Notes under the pieces: generated by a model | Databases searched by the model: none | Seen by the model: only the letters and a program-made list of their open reading frames with translations | Told to the model about the DNA's origin: nothing | Made by a program: the position numbers and the translations under genes | Shown: positions 25,799-35,831 of the stretch, piece by piece | Layout: every line of letters starts with the position of its first letter | Position numbering within the stretch: position 1 is the stretch's first letter | Assembly (NCBI RefSeq): GCF_008312935.1 | Contig: NZ_VSZO01000001.1 | Location: forward strand, 62,001 to 126,000 | Direction: 5' to 3' | Length of the DNA stretch: 64,000 nt | Source: Roseiconus lacunae | GTDB lineage: Bacteria > Planctomycetota > Planctomycetia > Pirellulales > Pirellulaceae

Positions 25799-26890
25799 AT
25801 GAGCTACCAAGATTGGACCGAGACAGATATTCAGTCCCTCAAAGCACAGGAGGCCAAGGATCTGGCCGTCGAATTGCTCCACGCTCTCGACACCAAAGAG
25901 CAAGGTCCCATCTCCCCCGGTGAAGTCCAGATGCTTGAACTGGAGTTTGAACTGAAGCTGCGACAGGCCGAAAAAGAAGATGCCCAACAACAACGCGAAC
26001 ACGAGCGTGAACTTCGCCAGCTGGAACTCGAACTGGAAAAGTACCGAGCACAAACAGCCGAATCTAATTCAGCCGCCGACGCCGTCCGTCAAGAGCTCAA
26101 AGACGTCGTCGATCGCATCCGAAGCAGCGAAGAATCGCTCGCCATCAATCTCGAACGCTCCACTCGCGAACATCGCTTGAAACTTGAACGACTGGAACAC
26201 GAGTTCGGGGAACAACGCGAACAGCTTCAAGGCGAAGTTGAGCAACTGACCGCCCGCCGCGATGAACTGGTCGAACAGATTCAACGGCTGACCGACATCG
26301 AAGTCAACGTGGAAGCACTGGCCGAAGTCGAAGCGACGATCGCGTCGAAACAAGCCACCTTCGATCAACAAACTCAGCAACTTGACGATGAAGTCGCGGC
26401 GCTGCACTTCCAACGAACCAAACGGGTGAAAGAAGTCGAGCAGACACAAGAACTCGAACTCGCGAGACTTAAACACGAGCACAACAAACATGTCTTGCTG
26501 CTCGAACGCGAAACCGCCGACCGCATCCTTGAAGGGTTGGGACTGTCGGCGATCGAACAGGGGCGACTCGACAGCATGCAAGCCGAACTCGATGCGCTGC
26601 GTGCGAAGGGCGATCAAGCCGTCGAAGTCGCCGAATCGGAAGCCCGAGAGCGGTTCCGACGTGAGTTCAACATCTCTGGATCCGAGCCCTTTGACGTCAC
26701 GGCGCTGCAGTATCGTCAGCAAGCGGCAGCTGACCAAGTGACTCGACTGGAACGACGAATCGAGCAACTTGAAACCGAAGTCACCGAGGCTCGCCAACAC
26801 ATCCAAGGCGAACCGCAACGCATCGCAACCGCCGTCGAAGCGGCCCGTACGCCCATCCAGAACATTGTTGAACCGGCGTCGAAGCGTTGA
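25799..26890 (+). CDS. Long coiled-coil protein of unknown function
   Basis: A 363-aa cytosolic protein with no signal peptide or membrane helix. Residues about 40-225 and 300-345 are almost continuous heptad repeats rich in E, Q, R and L (KLRQAEKEDAQQQREHEREL, LEKYRAQTAESN, ERLEHEFGEQREQL). A short break at about 240-280 contains GLGLSAIEQGRLDSMQAEL. Start is ATG 25799 with a weak upstream signal. It is convergent with the large receptor-like membrane protein, whose stop is about 60 bases away. The SMC-like composition alone does not allow a functional call; a scaffold or membrane-tethered partner is possible. Confidence 0.65.
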   Translation: MSYQDWTETDIQSLKAQEAKDLAVELLHALDTKEQGPISPGEVQMLELEFELKLRQAEKEDAQQQREHERELRQLELELEKYRAQTAESNSAADAVRQELKDVVDRIRSSEESLAINLERSTREHRLKLERLEHEFGEQREQLQGEVEQLTARRDELVEQIQRLTDIEVNVEALAEVEATIASKQATFDQQTQQLDDEVAALHFQRTKRVKEVEQTQELELARLKHEHNKHVLLLERETADRILEGLGLSAIEQGRLDSMQAELDALRAKGDQAVEVAESEARERFRREFNISGSEPFDVTALQYRQQAAADQVTRLERRIEQLETEVTEARQHIQGEPQRIATAVEAARTPIQNIVEPASKR

Positions 26891-26950
26891 TCGTGAACGT
26901 CCGCATTCCGATTCGGCGCAAGGTTTTGGTAAACGTTCGAAGCGGAATCG

Positions 26951-29900
26951 CTATCGGAATAAGCTGACAGAAATCCATTGCGACAGTGCGGTTGAAAATC
27001 CGGCGACGGCATAGACTGCAGCCCGGAGCACCGGATTCGTGATGTTGGACTGGAACGCCCCCTTACTGACTGAAGAAATCGCCTTCTCGTAAGTCTTCAA
27101 GTCATCCGCATGCTTTTCATCAGCGGCCCTACCGGAAAGCTCTGCCGAAAGAGACATCTTTTTAATGGTCGAAAGAATATCCAAACGCTTCTTTCGAAGA
27201 TCCGATCGCAAGTAGACTGAAAACACGATGCAAATCCCCAGCACGACTAACAGCAGTGCGAGCATCGCAGTGCTCGCAGCCCAAGCGTCAAAGAGACGAG
27301 TTCGAGAGACTCCAAAAATCAGCACGATGATGGAGGCCGACTCCACAGGGCGACTCACAATCTGAGAATGGTTTCCGACCAAATTGACTAACTCCCAGGA
27401 CGTCCGAACTTGAGCAATCGCTTGATCCCAGAGATCTTTCCGTCCCCTTTCTGACATATCTGATTTCGATTGCATCGAAATGATTTTGTTGCAAGTTTGA
27501 TGAAGCTCGCCATCGATCTTTTTCAACCACTTGGTCGTTGCCTCCCTTGCGTTTGAAACGGTAAAGCATGCTTGGCAGACAAACGTGATCGTCGTAAACG
27601 CCACCAGCAATTGGACTCCCCAAGCGGTCAGCACAGCGATCAATCCTCTCGCGGGAGGAGACAAGTCCACATCCAAAATCCAAGAAGCGATAATGGCGAA
27701 CGATGAGAGGAGAAAGCTTGTAAAGAACACCTTTCCGTAATTCCCCTTCCCAAGTTGCCGATAGTATTCTTCCATCGACTCTTTAAGTCCTTCGTCATCC
27801 GGTTTGTCGTCCGGTGTGTTTTCTGAATTCCGATCCTCACTCTTGGGCTGATGATCGAATGCACTTCCCACCTTCACAGCGACTGCTCTGACTGTCTCTT
27901 TCTCATCAGCGATTCGCTGGCGAGTCCAAGGAACCAGGATTGCGGCGACCGCACCACAAAAAGCTAGAATCCAAACGGATGGCCAAATACTAATGCCATT
28001 CCCAATCCCGATTGGTTCACCGTTGGTGCTTTGATCACTCAAAATCATCAGGACAAATAGTCCCGCAAGTAACCCCAAGACGCAGAAAACACTGTTCTCC
28101 ATTCCTGAAAATTTCTTGGGTTTGTATGAACCGCCCGCCCCACGTCTGATGGACACAATCCTATTCCACGTTTCCATCCACTGGCCGATCGTTCTCCCAG
28201 ACATTTCCAACTTCCTTGCGACGCTGTGGTCAAGTTGGGCAATCAGTGCGGTGAATAGAACACATGCAAACAGAAGCATAAAAAGCCACAACCATGCATC
28301 CCAACGATCGGAAAGACGTTCTGCTGCGACGGTTTGAACTGATGTTGTTAGTGGCCCTGCGATAGCGGCGAACTGGCTTTTCGTGGGTGCGAACTGATAA
28401 GGTTGAAACCGACCGACTTCGAAGACCACCGGGTGCAACACCGGTTCCATTTCTTCACTACGGCCCCACGGATCAAGCTTGCTACGAATGGAGTGATCGA
28501 TGTCTTTGGCCCGGACAGGAAACGCTTCGTCGATCACTCGGCTACGCAGTGCTGCCAAACAGGAGAGAAACGTCGAGGTCTGGTAGCCGGTACGAAAACC
28601 GGGGACCTGTAACTGCAATCGCGGATTCAGAGAGAGTCCATAGTGCCCCGCGACCAATACATTTTGCAAGCTCGGATCACGACGATAGAGCAGTGAGTTC
28701 TCGACATCCGTCGTGAATAGCACAGCCGAAGGAAACAGGTCTCGCACGCACTTTAGAATCTCGATTTTCGATTCGGTACTCGACCCAAAGACTCCGATGG
28801 CCAGGTAACGCGAACGATCGTTTTCGATACCGCTGTTCTGCCGAATCAAGTCGATTTCACTGTCGAGCTGACTCTGGATCGAGCGATCACTTAAATCGCT
28901 TCGGTCGATGTTGCTTTTCAGATAGCGAACGCAGTGAATTCGATCGGCAGGAAGTCCGAGCTTTTGAAAGGGTTTGACAACGTAGGTTCCATACAGAGTA
29001 TCACGTTCGGTGATTAGGAGCAGTCGCCCGCGTTCGATCGATGGCCAAGAAAAACGCAATTGTAATTCTCGTTGGATTGCAATCGCGAGATCATGATCGG
29101 TGCCGATCATGTGTGCGATACGGAGACCGCAATCATGAAACTGAAAATTACCATTGTTGCGAACCTCGCTCGACAAAGTTCGGTCGTTTTGAAGAATGAT
29201 CGTCGAGCGATCAATCGTCGAACGAGCCGAAAAGAGCGCGGCAGAATTGTATACCTTCGAAAAGAACTCAGAACGCAAGATGAAACCAAAGTTCTTTTCT
29301 CGCTGGATTTCCTCATCAATGGTTTCTTGAAGACCAAAAGGGGTTTTTTCGGATGGATACCGCTCCTCGATTTTCTCAGTGACCAAATTGTTCAGACGGT
29401 CCCAGCGGGCATCGTCGCGCAGCATCGCAAACAATCCGTCCGAAGTCGCCGGTCCGATCGCCGCTAGACCGACCTTGCGCTTAATCGGCTCGAACATATC
29501 ATCGTTGGCGTCACGCGATTGACCAAATTTCAAATGTTTATTTAGTATTCTTCTGGCGATATTCGCTTGATCTGCTGAGTTCTCCGTTTTCCTATCGCTC
29601 CCCGGCGGTCGGGAAAAAGTGGAGCCGAATACGGTTTCCACCTCCGTCTGATCTTTCAACGGCAGAAAGACTCCGGTGCAAAGCTGCGCCAACGCACAAA
29701 GCGGATCGTTCCCAAGCTGGCTCTGATCGAGATAGAGAACCAATACTTTTTCATAGCCGTTCGTCGTCCTGGCGCCTTGGTCTTCGGTACCCGGCCGATA
29801 AGTGTAAAGCTTGAAAGGAACGACGACGTGGTGAAACCTATTCCTACCTGCACCAAGACCGATCTGAAAAGGCAACTGCATGTAGCTAAGGCGATCAGGG

Positions 29901-30391
29901 TATTGCAGCCGATAACCTTGACTCATCAACGACTGCACGACTGCCTCGCGTGTATTCTTTCTACGCTTGATGGCGTCTTCACCGTTCCCACCGCTCAGCA
30001 ACACCGGCATCATCAACAACCCGCTACGACGCGGCGAATCAACCGCGTAAACAGGATTGCCTTCGACGATCGACTCGATCCTGGGTCGAGGTGTCAGATC
30101 CGCGAGCAGATTCTGGAATCTTTCGGCACGTTTTTCCGCGTCAAGTTCGGGCTTGATTTTCTCGAGCCCCTTCAACGGATCGATCCAGAGTTGGGATCGC
30201 TGGCTAACGATCCCATCACCAGAGGGAATCGAATTGGCCTCAATCGCTCCTGACACTTCTTCCGATTTTGTTTCCGGTTCTGGTGCCGGGGAACTTAAAA
30301 ACGAAAGACGGCCGCCAAATAAAACGGCGACGAGCAGGAGAATTGGAAGGGTCCAGGAAACGCCTTCTTTTGCCGAAGTGTCTTCGCTCAT
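26951..30391 (-). CDS. Very large receptor-like membrane protein of unknown function
   Basis: A 1146-aa protein. One helix near the N-terminus (VSWTLPILLLVAVLFGGRL, residues 11-29) is followed by about 660 residues outside the membrane, then at least five or six helices from residue 697 on (DAWLWLFMLLFACVLFTALI; SVFCVLGLLAGLFVLMIL; IWPSVWILAFCGAVAAIL; a long pair near 890-940; another near 1035-1070; a last one at the C-terminus). The outer segment at about 450-620 (RGRLLLITERDTLYGTYVVKPFQKLGL, AVLFTTDVENSLLYRRD, NVLVAGHYGLSL) resembles a type I periplasmic-binding/ANF-receptor fold. I chose ATG 30391 over TTG 30403. Likely a sensor or transport-like protein; no family recognised. Confidence 0.65.
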   Translation of the reverse strand: MSEDTSAKEGVSWTLPILLLVAVLFGGRLSFLSSPAPEPETKSEEVSGAIEANSIPSGDGIVSQRSQLWIDPLKGLEKIKPELDAEKRAERFQNLLADLTPRPRIESIVEGNPVYAVDSPRRSGLLMMPVLLSGGNGEDAIKRRKNTREAVVQSLMSQGYRLQYPDRLSYMQLPFQIGLGAGRNRFHHVVVPFKLYTYRPGTEDQGARTTNGYEKVLVLYLDQSQLGNDPLCALAQLCTGVFLPLKDQTEVETVFGSTFSRPPGSDRKTENSADQANIARRILNKHLKFGQSRDANDDMFEPIKRKVGLAAIGPATSDGLFAMLRDDARWDRLNNLVTEKIEERYPSEKTPFGLQETIDEEIQREKNFGFILRSEFFSKVYNSAALFSARSTIDRSTIILQNDRTLSSEVRNNGNFQFHDCGLRIAHMIGTDHDLAIAIQRELQLRFSWPSIERGRLLLITERDTLYGTYVVKPFQKLGLPADRIHCVRYLKSNIDRSDLSDRSIQSQLDSEIDLIRQNSGIENDRSRYLAIGVFGSSTESKIEILKCVRDLFPSAVLFTTDVENSLLYRRDPSLQNVLVAGHYGLSLNPRLQLQVPGFRTGYQTSTFLSCLAALRSRVIDEAFPVRAKDIDHSIRSKLDPWGRSEEMEPVLHPVVFEVGRFQPYQFAPTKSQFAAIAGPLTTSVQTVAAERLSDRWDAWLWLFMLLFACVLFTALIAQLDHSVARKLEMSGRTIGQWMETWNRIVSIRRGAGGSYKPKKFSGMENSVFCVLGLLAGLFVLMILSDQSTNGEPIGIGNGISIWPSVWILAFCGAVAAILVPWTRQRIADEKETVRAVAVKVGSAFDHQPKSEDRNSENTPDDKPDDEGLKESMEEYYRQLGKGNYGKVFFTSFLLSSFAIIASWILDVDLSPPARGLIAVLTAWGVQLLVAFTTITFVCQACFTVSNAREATTKWLKKIDGELHQTCNKIISMQSKSDMSERGRKDLWDQAIAQVRTSWELVNLVGNHSQIVSRPVESASIIVLIFGVSRTRLFDAWAASTAMLALLLVVLGICIVFSVYLRSDLRKKRLDILSTIKKMSLSAELSGRAADEKHADDLKTYEKAISSVSKGAFQSNITNPVLRAAVYAVAGFSTALSQWISVSLFR

Positions 30392-30526
30392 TTTCAAGGC
30401 CAAGAGTTTGGTTCACCGACATGCAACTGCCACAGAACCAGCCCGAGATCGTTTCCCCTGTCGCGCCAAGACTCGGAGGACAATGCCCAGTGATGGCTGA
30501 GCTCGGAGTCGAGGCGATGCGAGAAT

Positions 30527-30757
30527 CTAGCAACATCGGGTCGCGCGGTTCCGATACATCTTGGTTCGGACTGCGATCATGAACACCGGAAGAACCACCC
30601 AGCCCACCAAGGGGTACCAGGATAGTACCGCAGGTATTTTGCTGTCAAAGCAGATTTCGGAAGAAATGAGAACAATCAGCGTGAAGTCGACATGCCGCCA
30701 GCTTTCACATCGCAGACCTATAGCCTCGACGGCTTCCGCATCTGAAGCTACTGCCAC
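30527..30757 (-). CDS. Possible small membrane protein (weak)
   Basis: A 76-codon frame from GTG 30757 overlaps the last bases of the upstream gene on the same strand. It encodes two hydrophobic segments (DFTLIVLISSEICF and VLSWYPLVGWVVLPVFMIAV) followed by a basic end. The first 20 residues are derived from the overlap and look unconvincing. It is the only candidate in the 356-base gap between the receptor-like gene and the DUF4832-like gene. It may be a chance frame. Confidence 0.25.
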   Translation of the reverse strand: MAVASDAEAVEAIGLRCESWRHVDFTLIVLISSEICFDSKIPAVLSWYPLVGWVVLPVFMIAVRTKMYRNRATRCC

Positions 30758-32070
30758 TGAACTTGAAGATTGGCATCGAACTGGATCGATTGGGTTGGTA
30801 GCACGCTATCGCATACGATTGTGATCTGGCGAAGATCGTTTTCGCTGACCCCCGATACCGAGCAAACACAACTCTCGCCGGGCAACAAGCCTTTGAGCGT
30901 CTTTGTTGATCGCTTCTTTCCGGCCGCGAAATAGGCATCTCGATAAATGGGAGCGATCCCTTCGTTTGTAACCCTCAAACGCAATTCGTTGCCTTTCACC
31001 GCTGCCGCGGTCACACGAAAGCGATAGCCGATTGCTCGACTGGCTGACTTGATCCGTTCGATCGACTGAAAACGCGGTTGATCATTCCCGATGATGTAGC
31101 TGAGATGAAACTGTTTCGCGGCGACTTCGAACGGCACACCGTTGGGGCCTTCTTTGGAAAGCGCCTGGCGCTGGTCCTTGTTGTTGTAGTAACTAAACTC
31201 GCCTCCGCCGGGTTGCCGTTTCCAGCGATCTGGTCCAAGGATTCTCCAGTTGACCGCATTTTCTTTTGAGTGTGGCTTGCAGAGAAACGAGTCATCAAAA
31301 ACACCGAAATCGAGAGCTAACAAATCAGCATTGTCTTCCAGCGGTGAGTAGGTTTCATCGGCGGCATCGATACTGATTGACCACGGCAATGTATCGAACT
31401 GTGCATCCATATGACGCAGGAAAACCTCTTGGAACGATTTGTCGGGAAACGTCTTGCCTAGCTTTCTCGGGCCGTCGTAAATGTGGTATTCAGCCCAAAG
31501 CCCGAATCCCGTTTGCAGGAACGCGATGCGTGGATCACGGTCATACCGATCGGCCAGCTTTCTGTAGAAATCAAGCATAAATTCTTGCAGCGATTTGTTT
31601 CCCCAATCGCAAAACCAAGTTTCCTTTCCTTCGCTTTTGCCAACGGTTTCGTGATAATCATTGCGTTGGCGGATCCAACCGGGCACGGTGGTTTTCTTTC
31701 CAACGTAGACAAAATTGAAACGCAAGATCGCTTGGTGGTTTCGCGATGCGATCTCGTCCAATACCGATTCAAGAGAAGTCCAGTCATAGCGGCCTTGGGC
31801 ATCGACAATTTCGTCGTAGCCACAGTAACGGTATTCCAATGAGACCGCCTCCGGATGTCGCTCGGCGATCGGATTATCCGCCCACAAAGCAATCCCCGTC
31901 ATCGGTTGCACGCCGGTGATTTTTGACTGCAAGGAAATCACGCGAGTTTGTTGGGCAATGGCAGGTGAAATGACACCATGTGCTACCCACATGCAAAGAA
32001 CAACTGACCAAAGCACAGTTTTCAGAGGAAACGATCTGAATAGACGCCTTTGAAGCGGACTGAATGACAT
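30748..32070 (-). CDS. Secreted TIM-barrel protein with DUF4832-like C-terminus
   Basis: A 440-aa exported protein, starting at ATG 32070 with GAG eight bases upstream and an N-terminal signal sequence (FPLKTVLWSVVLCMWVAHGVISPAIAQQ); an earlier ATG at 32103 has no ribosome site. The N-terminal domain (about residues 40-330) looks like a beta/alpha-barrel of the DUF4874/GH42-like kind: EYRYCGYDEIVDAQGRYDWTSLESVLDEIA, then ILRFNFVYVGK, FLQTGFGLWAEYH. The C-terminal beta domain (GYRFRVTAAAVKGNELRLRVTNEGIAPIYRDAYF) fits DUF4832. Probably acts on a polysaccharide outside the cytoplasm. Divergent from a second secreted barrel protein. Confidence 0.7.
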   Translation of the reverse strand: MSFSPLQRRLFRSFPLKTVLWSVVLCMWVAHGVISPAIAQQTRVISLQSKITGVQPMTGIALWADNPIAERHPEAVSLEYRYCGYDEIVDAQGRYDWTSLESVLDEIASRNHQAILRFNFVYVGKKTTVPGWIRQRNDYHETVGKSEGKETWFCDWGNKSLQEFMLDFYRKLADRYDRDPRIAFLQTGFGLWAEYHIYDGPRKLGKTFPDKSFQEVFLRHMDAQFDTLPWSISIDAADETYSPLEDNADLLALDFGVFDDSFLCKPHSKENAVNWRILGPDRWKRQPGGGEFSYYNNKDQRQALSKEGPNGVPFEVAAKQFHLSYIIGNDQPRFQSIERIKSASRAIGYRFRVTAAAVKGNELRLRVTNEGIAPIYRDAYFAAGKKRSTKTLKGLLPGESCVCSVSGVSENDLRQITIVCDSVLPTQSIQFDANLQVQWQ

Positions 32071-32302
32071 GCTTTTCTCGTAGTCGATGGACACTGATGG
32101 CATTGGTTCAAAATTGAAGAATTTCCGGTAGCGGTTATCCAGAAGCTGAACGGCGCCAACTTGTGATCGGGGATCGACGCCAACGCGTTCACCCTGACCG
32201 TCTTCGGATAGATATGGATTGTATCACGGCTTTGGACCGGACTCGTTAAACTGGTTTCTATTCTCATGCACGAGTTCGCGGGTATAGGAGACACCTCAAC
32301 CG

Positions 32303-33760
32303 ATGAATCGAACGATCAAACACGGTGTATTCGACTGGCTTTTTCGCAGCATCGTTTGCCTGGGGTTTTTCGCCCCACCTGCGTTTTCTGACGAACCGTC
32401 CTTGCGACCATGGGGCAAGAATCCGTGGTACTGGTCTCTGGGCGGCGAACCGGTTTTGCTTCTCGGTGGTAGCGACGACGACAACCTATTCCAGTGGCCC
32501 AAGGAAAAACTGATCCCGCAACTCGATCGGATCGTCGCGGCGGGTGGCAACGTCATCCGCAATACGATGAGTGATCGTCAAGATGGCGGGTTTGAAGTGT
32601 ATCCGTTTCGTCAACTTGACAATGGCAAGTACGACCTGGAGCAATGGAACCCCGAGTACTGGGGGCGATTTGAGACATTGTTGCGAGAAACCGCTCAACG
32701 CAAAATCGTCGTACAGATCGAAGTTTGGGATCGATTCGATCTCACCGACGTCCGCAAGAATGATCCGTATCGCTGGGAGAAAAAGCATCCCTACAACCCG
32801 CGCAACAACGTGAACTATACGTTCGAGGAATCAGGGTTTGAAACGCGATATCCCGATCACCCCGGTGCCAACAAGCAACCGTTCTTTTTTACGACACCGC
32901 TACAAAAGAACAATCAAACGGTCCTGAAATACCAGGCCAAATTTGTCGACAAGTTGCTTTCGCATTCGCTGAAGTACGATCACGTTTTGTATTGCATCGA
33001 CAACGAAACCAAAGCCGAAAAGGAATGGGCGGAGCATTGGGCGCGGCAGATTAAAGCGCGTGCGCGAGAGGCCAATCGAACCGTCATGGTCACAGAGATG
33101 TGGGATGATTGGGATCTGAAAGCCGAACGACATCGCCGTACGTTTGATCATCCAGAGCTTTATGACTACGTCGATGTATCGCAAAACAACCAGAATCAAG
33201 GAGAGAAACACTGGGACAACTTCTTGTTCGTTAGACAATATCTGGCCGACCATCCGCGTCCAATGAATACAACGAAAACGTATGGGGCCGATGGGAACAA
33301 GTTTGGACATTCCGACCAAGACGCGATCGAGCGATTTTGGCGACACCTGTTGGCCGGAGCGGCATCGATTCGTTTCCACCGCCCCGACTCAGGATTGGGG
33401 ATCAACGACAAAGCCTTCGCGTGCATCCGCGCGGCACGTTTGTTGGAAAACGAAGTTCGGGTATGGGATTTGGAACCAGCGAATGAACTGATGAGATTTC
33501 GATCGGATAACGAAGCTTACCTCGCCGCTAACAAGGATCGAACCACACTGGTCGTTTACTTTCCCGCCGAGACAAAGCCAAGCCTAGACCGTGACATTGC
33601 ATTAAATGTGGATCGACCAGCCGGACGGTACCGCCGGATCTGGATTGACATCGATCGAGGAAACCGTCTTGGTGAATTCGACGAGGCCCCCGTATCCTCA
33701 CGTCTGCATCCCCCAGGCAAAGGCAACATGGTTGCGATCCTGGTTGCTACGCCGGAATAG
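32303..33760 (+). CDS. Secreted glycoside-hydrolase-like TIM-barrel protein
   Basis: A 485-aa exported protein (signal WLFRSIVCLGFFAPPAFSDEP). The start of the barrel, GKNPWYWSLGGEPVLLLGGSDDDNLFQ, followed by IVAAGGNVIRNTMSDRQDGGFEVYPF and an EVWDRFD segment, resembles cellulase-like GH5/GH140/DUF4038 proteins. Candidate catalytic acids are Glu in CIDNETKAEKEW (end of strand 4) and Glu in VMVTEMWDDWD. The last 90 residues form a small beta domain (TTLVVYFPAETKPSLDRDIALN). It lies 232 bases from the divergent barrel gene, so the two may share a promoter region. Substrate unknown. Confidence 0.7.
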   Translation: MNRTIKHGVFDWLFRSIVCLGFFAPPAFSDEPSLRPWGKNPWYWSLGGEPVLLLGGSDDDNLFQWPKEKLIPQLDRIVAAGGNVIRNTMSDRQDGGFEVYPFRQLDNGKYDLEQWNPEYWGRFETLLRETAQRKIVVQIEVWDRFDLTDVRKNDPYRWEKKHPYNPRNNVNYTFEESGFETRYPDHPGANKQPFFFTTPLQKNNQTVLKYQAKFVDKLLSHSLKYDHVLYCIDNETKAEKEWAEHWARQIKARAREANRTVMVTEMWDDWDLKAERHRRTFDHPELYDYVDVSQNNQNQGEKHWDNFLFVRQYLADHPRPMNTTKTYGADGNKFGHSDQDAIERFWRHLLAGAASIRFHRPDSGLGINDKAFACIRAARLLENEVRVWDLEPANELMRFRSDNEAYLAANKDRTTLVVYFPAETKPSLDRDIALNVDRPAGRYRRIWIDIDRGNRLGEFDEAPVSSRLHPPGKGNMVAILVATPE

Positions 33761-33980
33761 CAACGGGGCATTTGACGCAGTCTTTCAAAAGTGTCGGGTC
33801 AGGTGATTTCGTGGTTGACGCTCAATGATTTTGGACCGGCGGAGAGCGTCTTGTCGCTCACGGTGTGGACAAGAATTTGCCGATCCCTTCAACTGACAAT
33901 CTCACATTGCATCGAAACGTGTGCCGCTGAAGGCGGCGGCGACGCTCCATCGATCCCAATCGCGACGGGAATAGAAAACA

Positions 33981-35831
33981 TTGGCGAAGGAATTTGGTTC
34001 TTGGCGAGAAGCGGTTGAAGACACGTGGAAGATGATTGCGGCGTCGAAACAAAGCTTGGTTGCGACGGATGTGACGTACAAGTTACTGGCTTACATCTTG
34101 ATCACACCCCTGTTTGTCCTTCTGTTCCGATTGCTGCTGCGGTTATCGGGCAACGAAGTACTTTCGGACCTTGATATCGCCCACTTTTTACTTGGTCCGT
34201 TTGGATGGTTCTGCGGCATCGCGATCGCTGCGGTTTGGCTCGCGATCCTCGCGTTTGAGCAAGCATCGCTGATGTGGATTCTTGTTCAACGCCAACGCGG
34301 CGAGCGTGCGCATATGCTTGACGCGTTGCGATTCGCGGCGGAACAAGCTCCCGGTGTGCTGCGGGTGACGGTGCGTTTGGTGACACGCCTTGCACTGGTG
34401 TTTGCACCATTCCTAGTCGTCGCGGCGCTGACGTATCGATGGCTGCTAACAGACTTTGACATCAACTTTTATCTGACCGCGCGGCCATCTGAATTTTGGA
34501 CGGCGGTGGCAGTTGGCGGCGCGCTCTCAGTGCTGCTCGTATCTATTCTATTGCGTCTGCTTTCGGGGTGGTTCTTGGCGTTACCCTTAGTGCTTTTCGA
34601 ACAAACACCTCCTCAGAATGCGCTTGTAGAAAGCCAGCGACTTGTCGATGGCCATCGAAAACACATTGTCATTTCGATCGTCATTTTGGTTGGTATGGTG
34701 TTGATCGCAAATTCGATCGCAACCTTTACCATCGGTTTACTTGGGCGACTGCTGATTCCTTCCTCGGTGGGTTCTTTGGCATTCCTTGCGGCGCGAGTCG
34801 GATCGATGCTCTTGGCTTCCTTTCTGGTAGGACTGATCGTACAACTGCTGGCGGTGATCGGTGTGACCGGCACGATGCTACAAAGCTACCTCGCGTTATC
34901 GGAAAAGGCATCCGATGCGATCGACCATTCAAGTTCACCAGATATGCTTCGTCGATCGTTCCTACGGCACGTGACGAGCCGCCGACTCCTAACCGCAGGT
35001 TCGGTTGTCGCGGTGCTGACGACGGTCAGCGGCTATGTCCTGATCACCGCCGTTCGGATGGCTGACGATGTCGAAATCATGGCCCATCGTGGCGCGTCAA
35101 TCTTAGCGCCGGAAAATACCATGGCCGCTTACAGGCGGGCGATCGACGACGGTGCGGATTGGATTGAAATCGATGTCCAAGAAACGGCTGACGGACGTGT
35201 CGTCGTCGTCCACGATAAAGACCTGATGAAGCTGGCCGGTAATCCGATCAAAATCTGGGAATCTTCGTTTGATCAACTTTCATCGATCGACATCGGGAGT
35301 CATCTAGACGCGAAGTTTTCTGCCGAACGCGTGGCAACGCTGACCGACGTCCTGCGTCTGTGCAAGGATCAAATTGGCGTGAACATCGAGCTGAAGTACT
35401 ACGGTCACGACCAACATCTTGAAGAGCGTGTGGTGAGTATCGTTGAAGCCGAAGGGATGGACGATCAAGTGATGGTGATGTCGCTAAAACCGCAGGGCGT
35501 CGCTAAAACAAAAGCACTTCGCCCAGATTGGAAATATGGTTTGCTGCTTTCGGTTTATGTTGGCAACCTCAATAAGATCGACACAGACTTTCTTGCCGTG
35601 AACGCGGAATTTGCAAGTCGCGCGTTCGTGAAACGGGCACACCGCGCCGGCAAAGAAGTTTATGTTTGGACCGTCGACGATCCCGCCAAGATGTCGATGC
35701 TCATGAACCGGAATATCGATGGAATCCTGACCAACCGTCCGGATATCGCTCGCGATGTGATTCGCCAGCGAGCCGAATTGAGCAGTTCCGAACGGCTGTT
35801 AGCAGAGATATCGGTTTGGCTGGGGCTTTGA
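33981..35831 (+). CDS. Membrane-anchored glycerophosphodiester phosphodiesterase
   Basis: A 616-aa protein. The first 350 or so residues form a multi-helix membrane domain of the GDPD_membrane type (WREAVEDTWKMIAASKQSLVATDVTYKLLAYILITPLFVLLF, followed by about seven further helices). The C-terminal 245 residues form a GDPD TIM barrel: AHRGASILAPENTMAAYRRAI supplies the catalytic His-Arg and the Glu-Asn pair, WIEIDVQETADGRVVVVHDKDL the metal-binding acids and second His, NIELKYY and VWTVDD later strands. It hydrolyses glycerophosphodiesters such as headgroups from phospholipids. The start is TTG 33981, chosen because the WREAVEDTW segment is conserved in the domain; ATG 34032 is the alternative. 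Confidence 0.87.
   Translation: MAKEFGSWREAVEDTWKMIAASKQSLVATDVTYKLLAYILITPLFVLLFRLLLRLSGNEVLSDLDIAHFLLGPFGWFCGIAIAAVWLAILAFEQASLMWILVQRQRGERAHMLDALRFAAEQAPGVLRVTVRLVTRLALVFAPFLVVAALTYRWLLTDFDINFYLTARPSEFWTAVAVGGALSVLLVSILLRLLSGWFLALPLVLFEQTPPQNALVESQRLVDGHRKHIVISIVILVGMVLIANSIATFTIGLLGRLLIPSSVGSLAFLAARVGSMLLASFLVGLIVQLLAVIGVTGTMLQSYLALSEKASDAIDHSSSPDMLRRSFLRHVTSRRLLTAGSVVAVLTTVSGYVLITAVRMADDVEIMAHRGASILAPENTMAAYRRAIDDGADWIEIDVQETADGRVVVVHDKDLMKLAGNPIKIWESSFDQLSSIDIGSHLDAKFSAERVATLTDVLRLCKDQIGVNIELKYYGHDQHLEERVVSIVEAEGMDDQVMVMSLKPQGVAKTKALRPDWKYGLLLSVYVGNLNKIDTDFLAVNAEFASRAFVKRAHRAGKEVYVWTVDDPAKMSMLMNRNIDGILTNRPDIARDVIRQRAELSSSERLLAEISVWLGL

Noticed and set aside
26069-26818. A 249-codon minus-strand frame opposite the coiled-coil gene
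   Set aside because: It is the antisense reading of a repetitive E/Q/L/R coiled coil, which leaves long open frames by composition; it has no recognisable domain.
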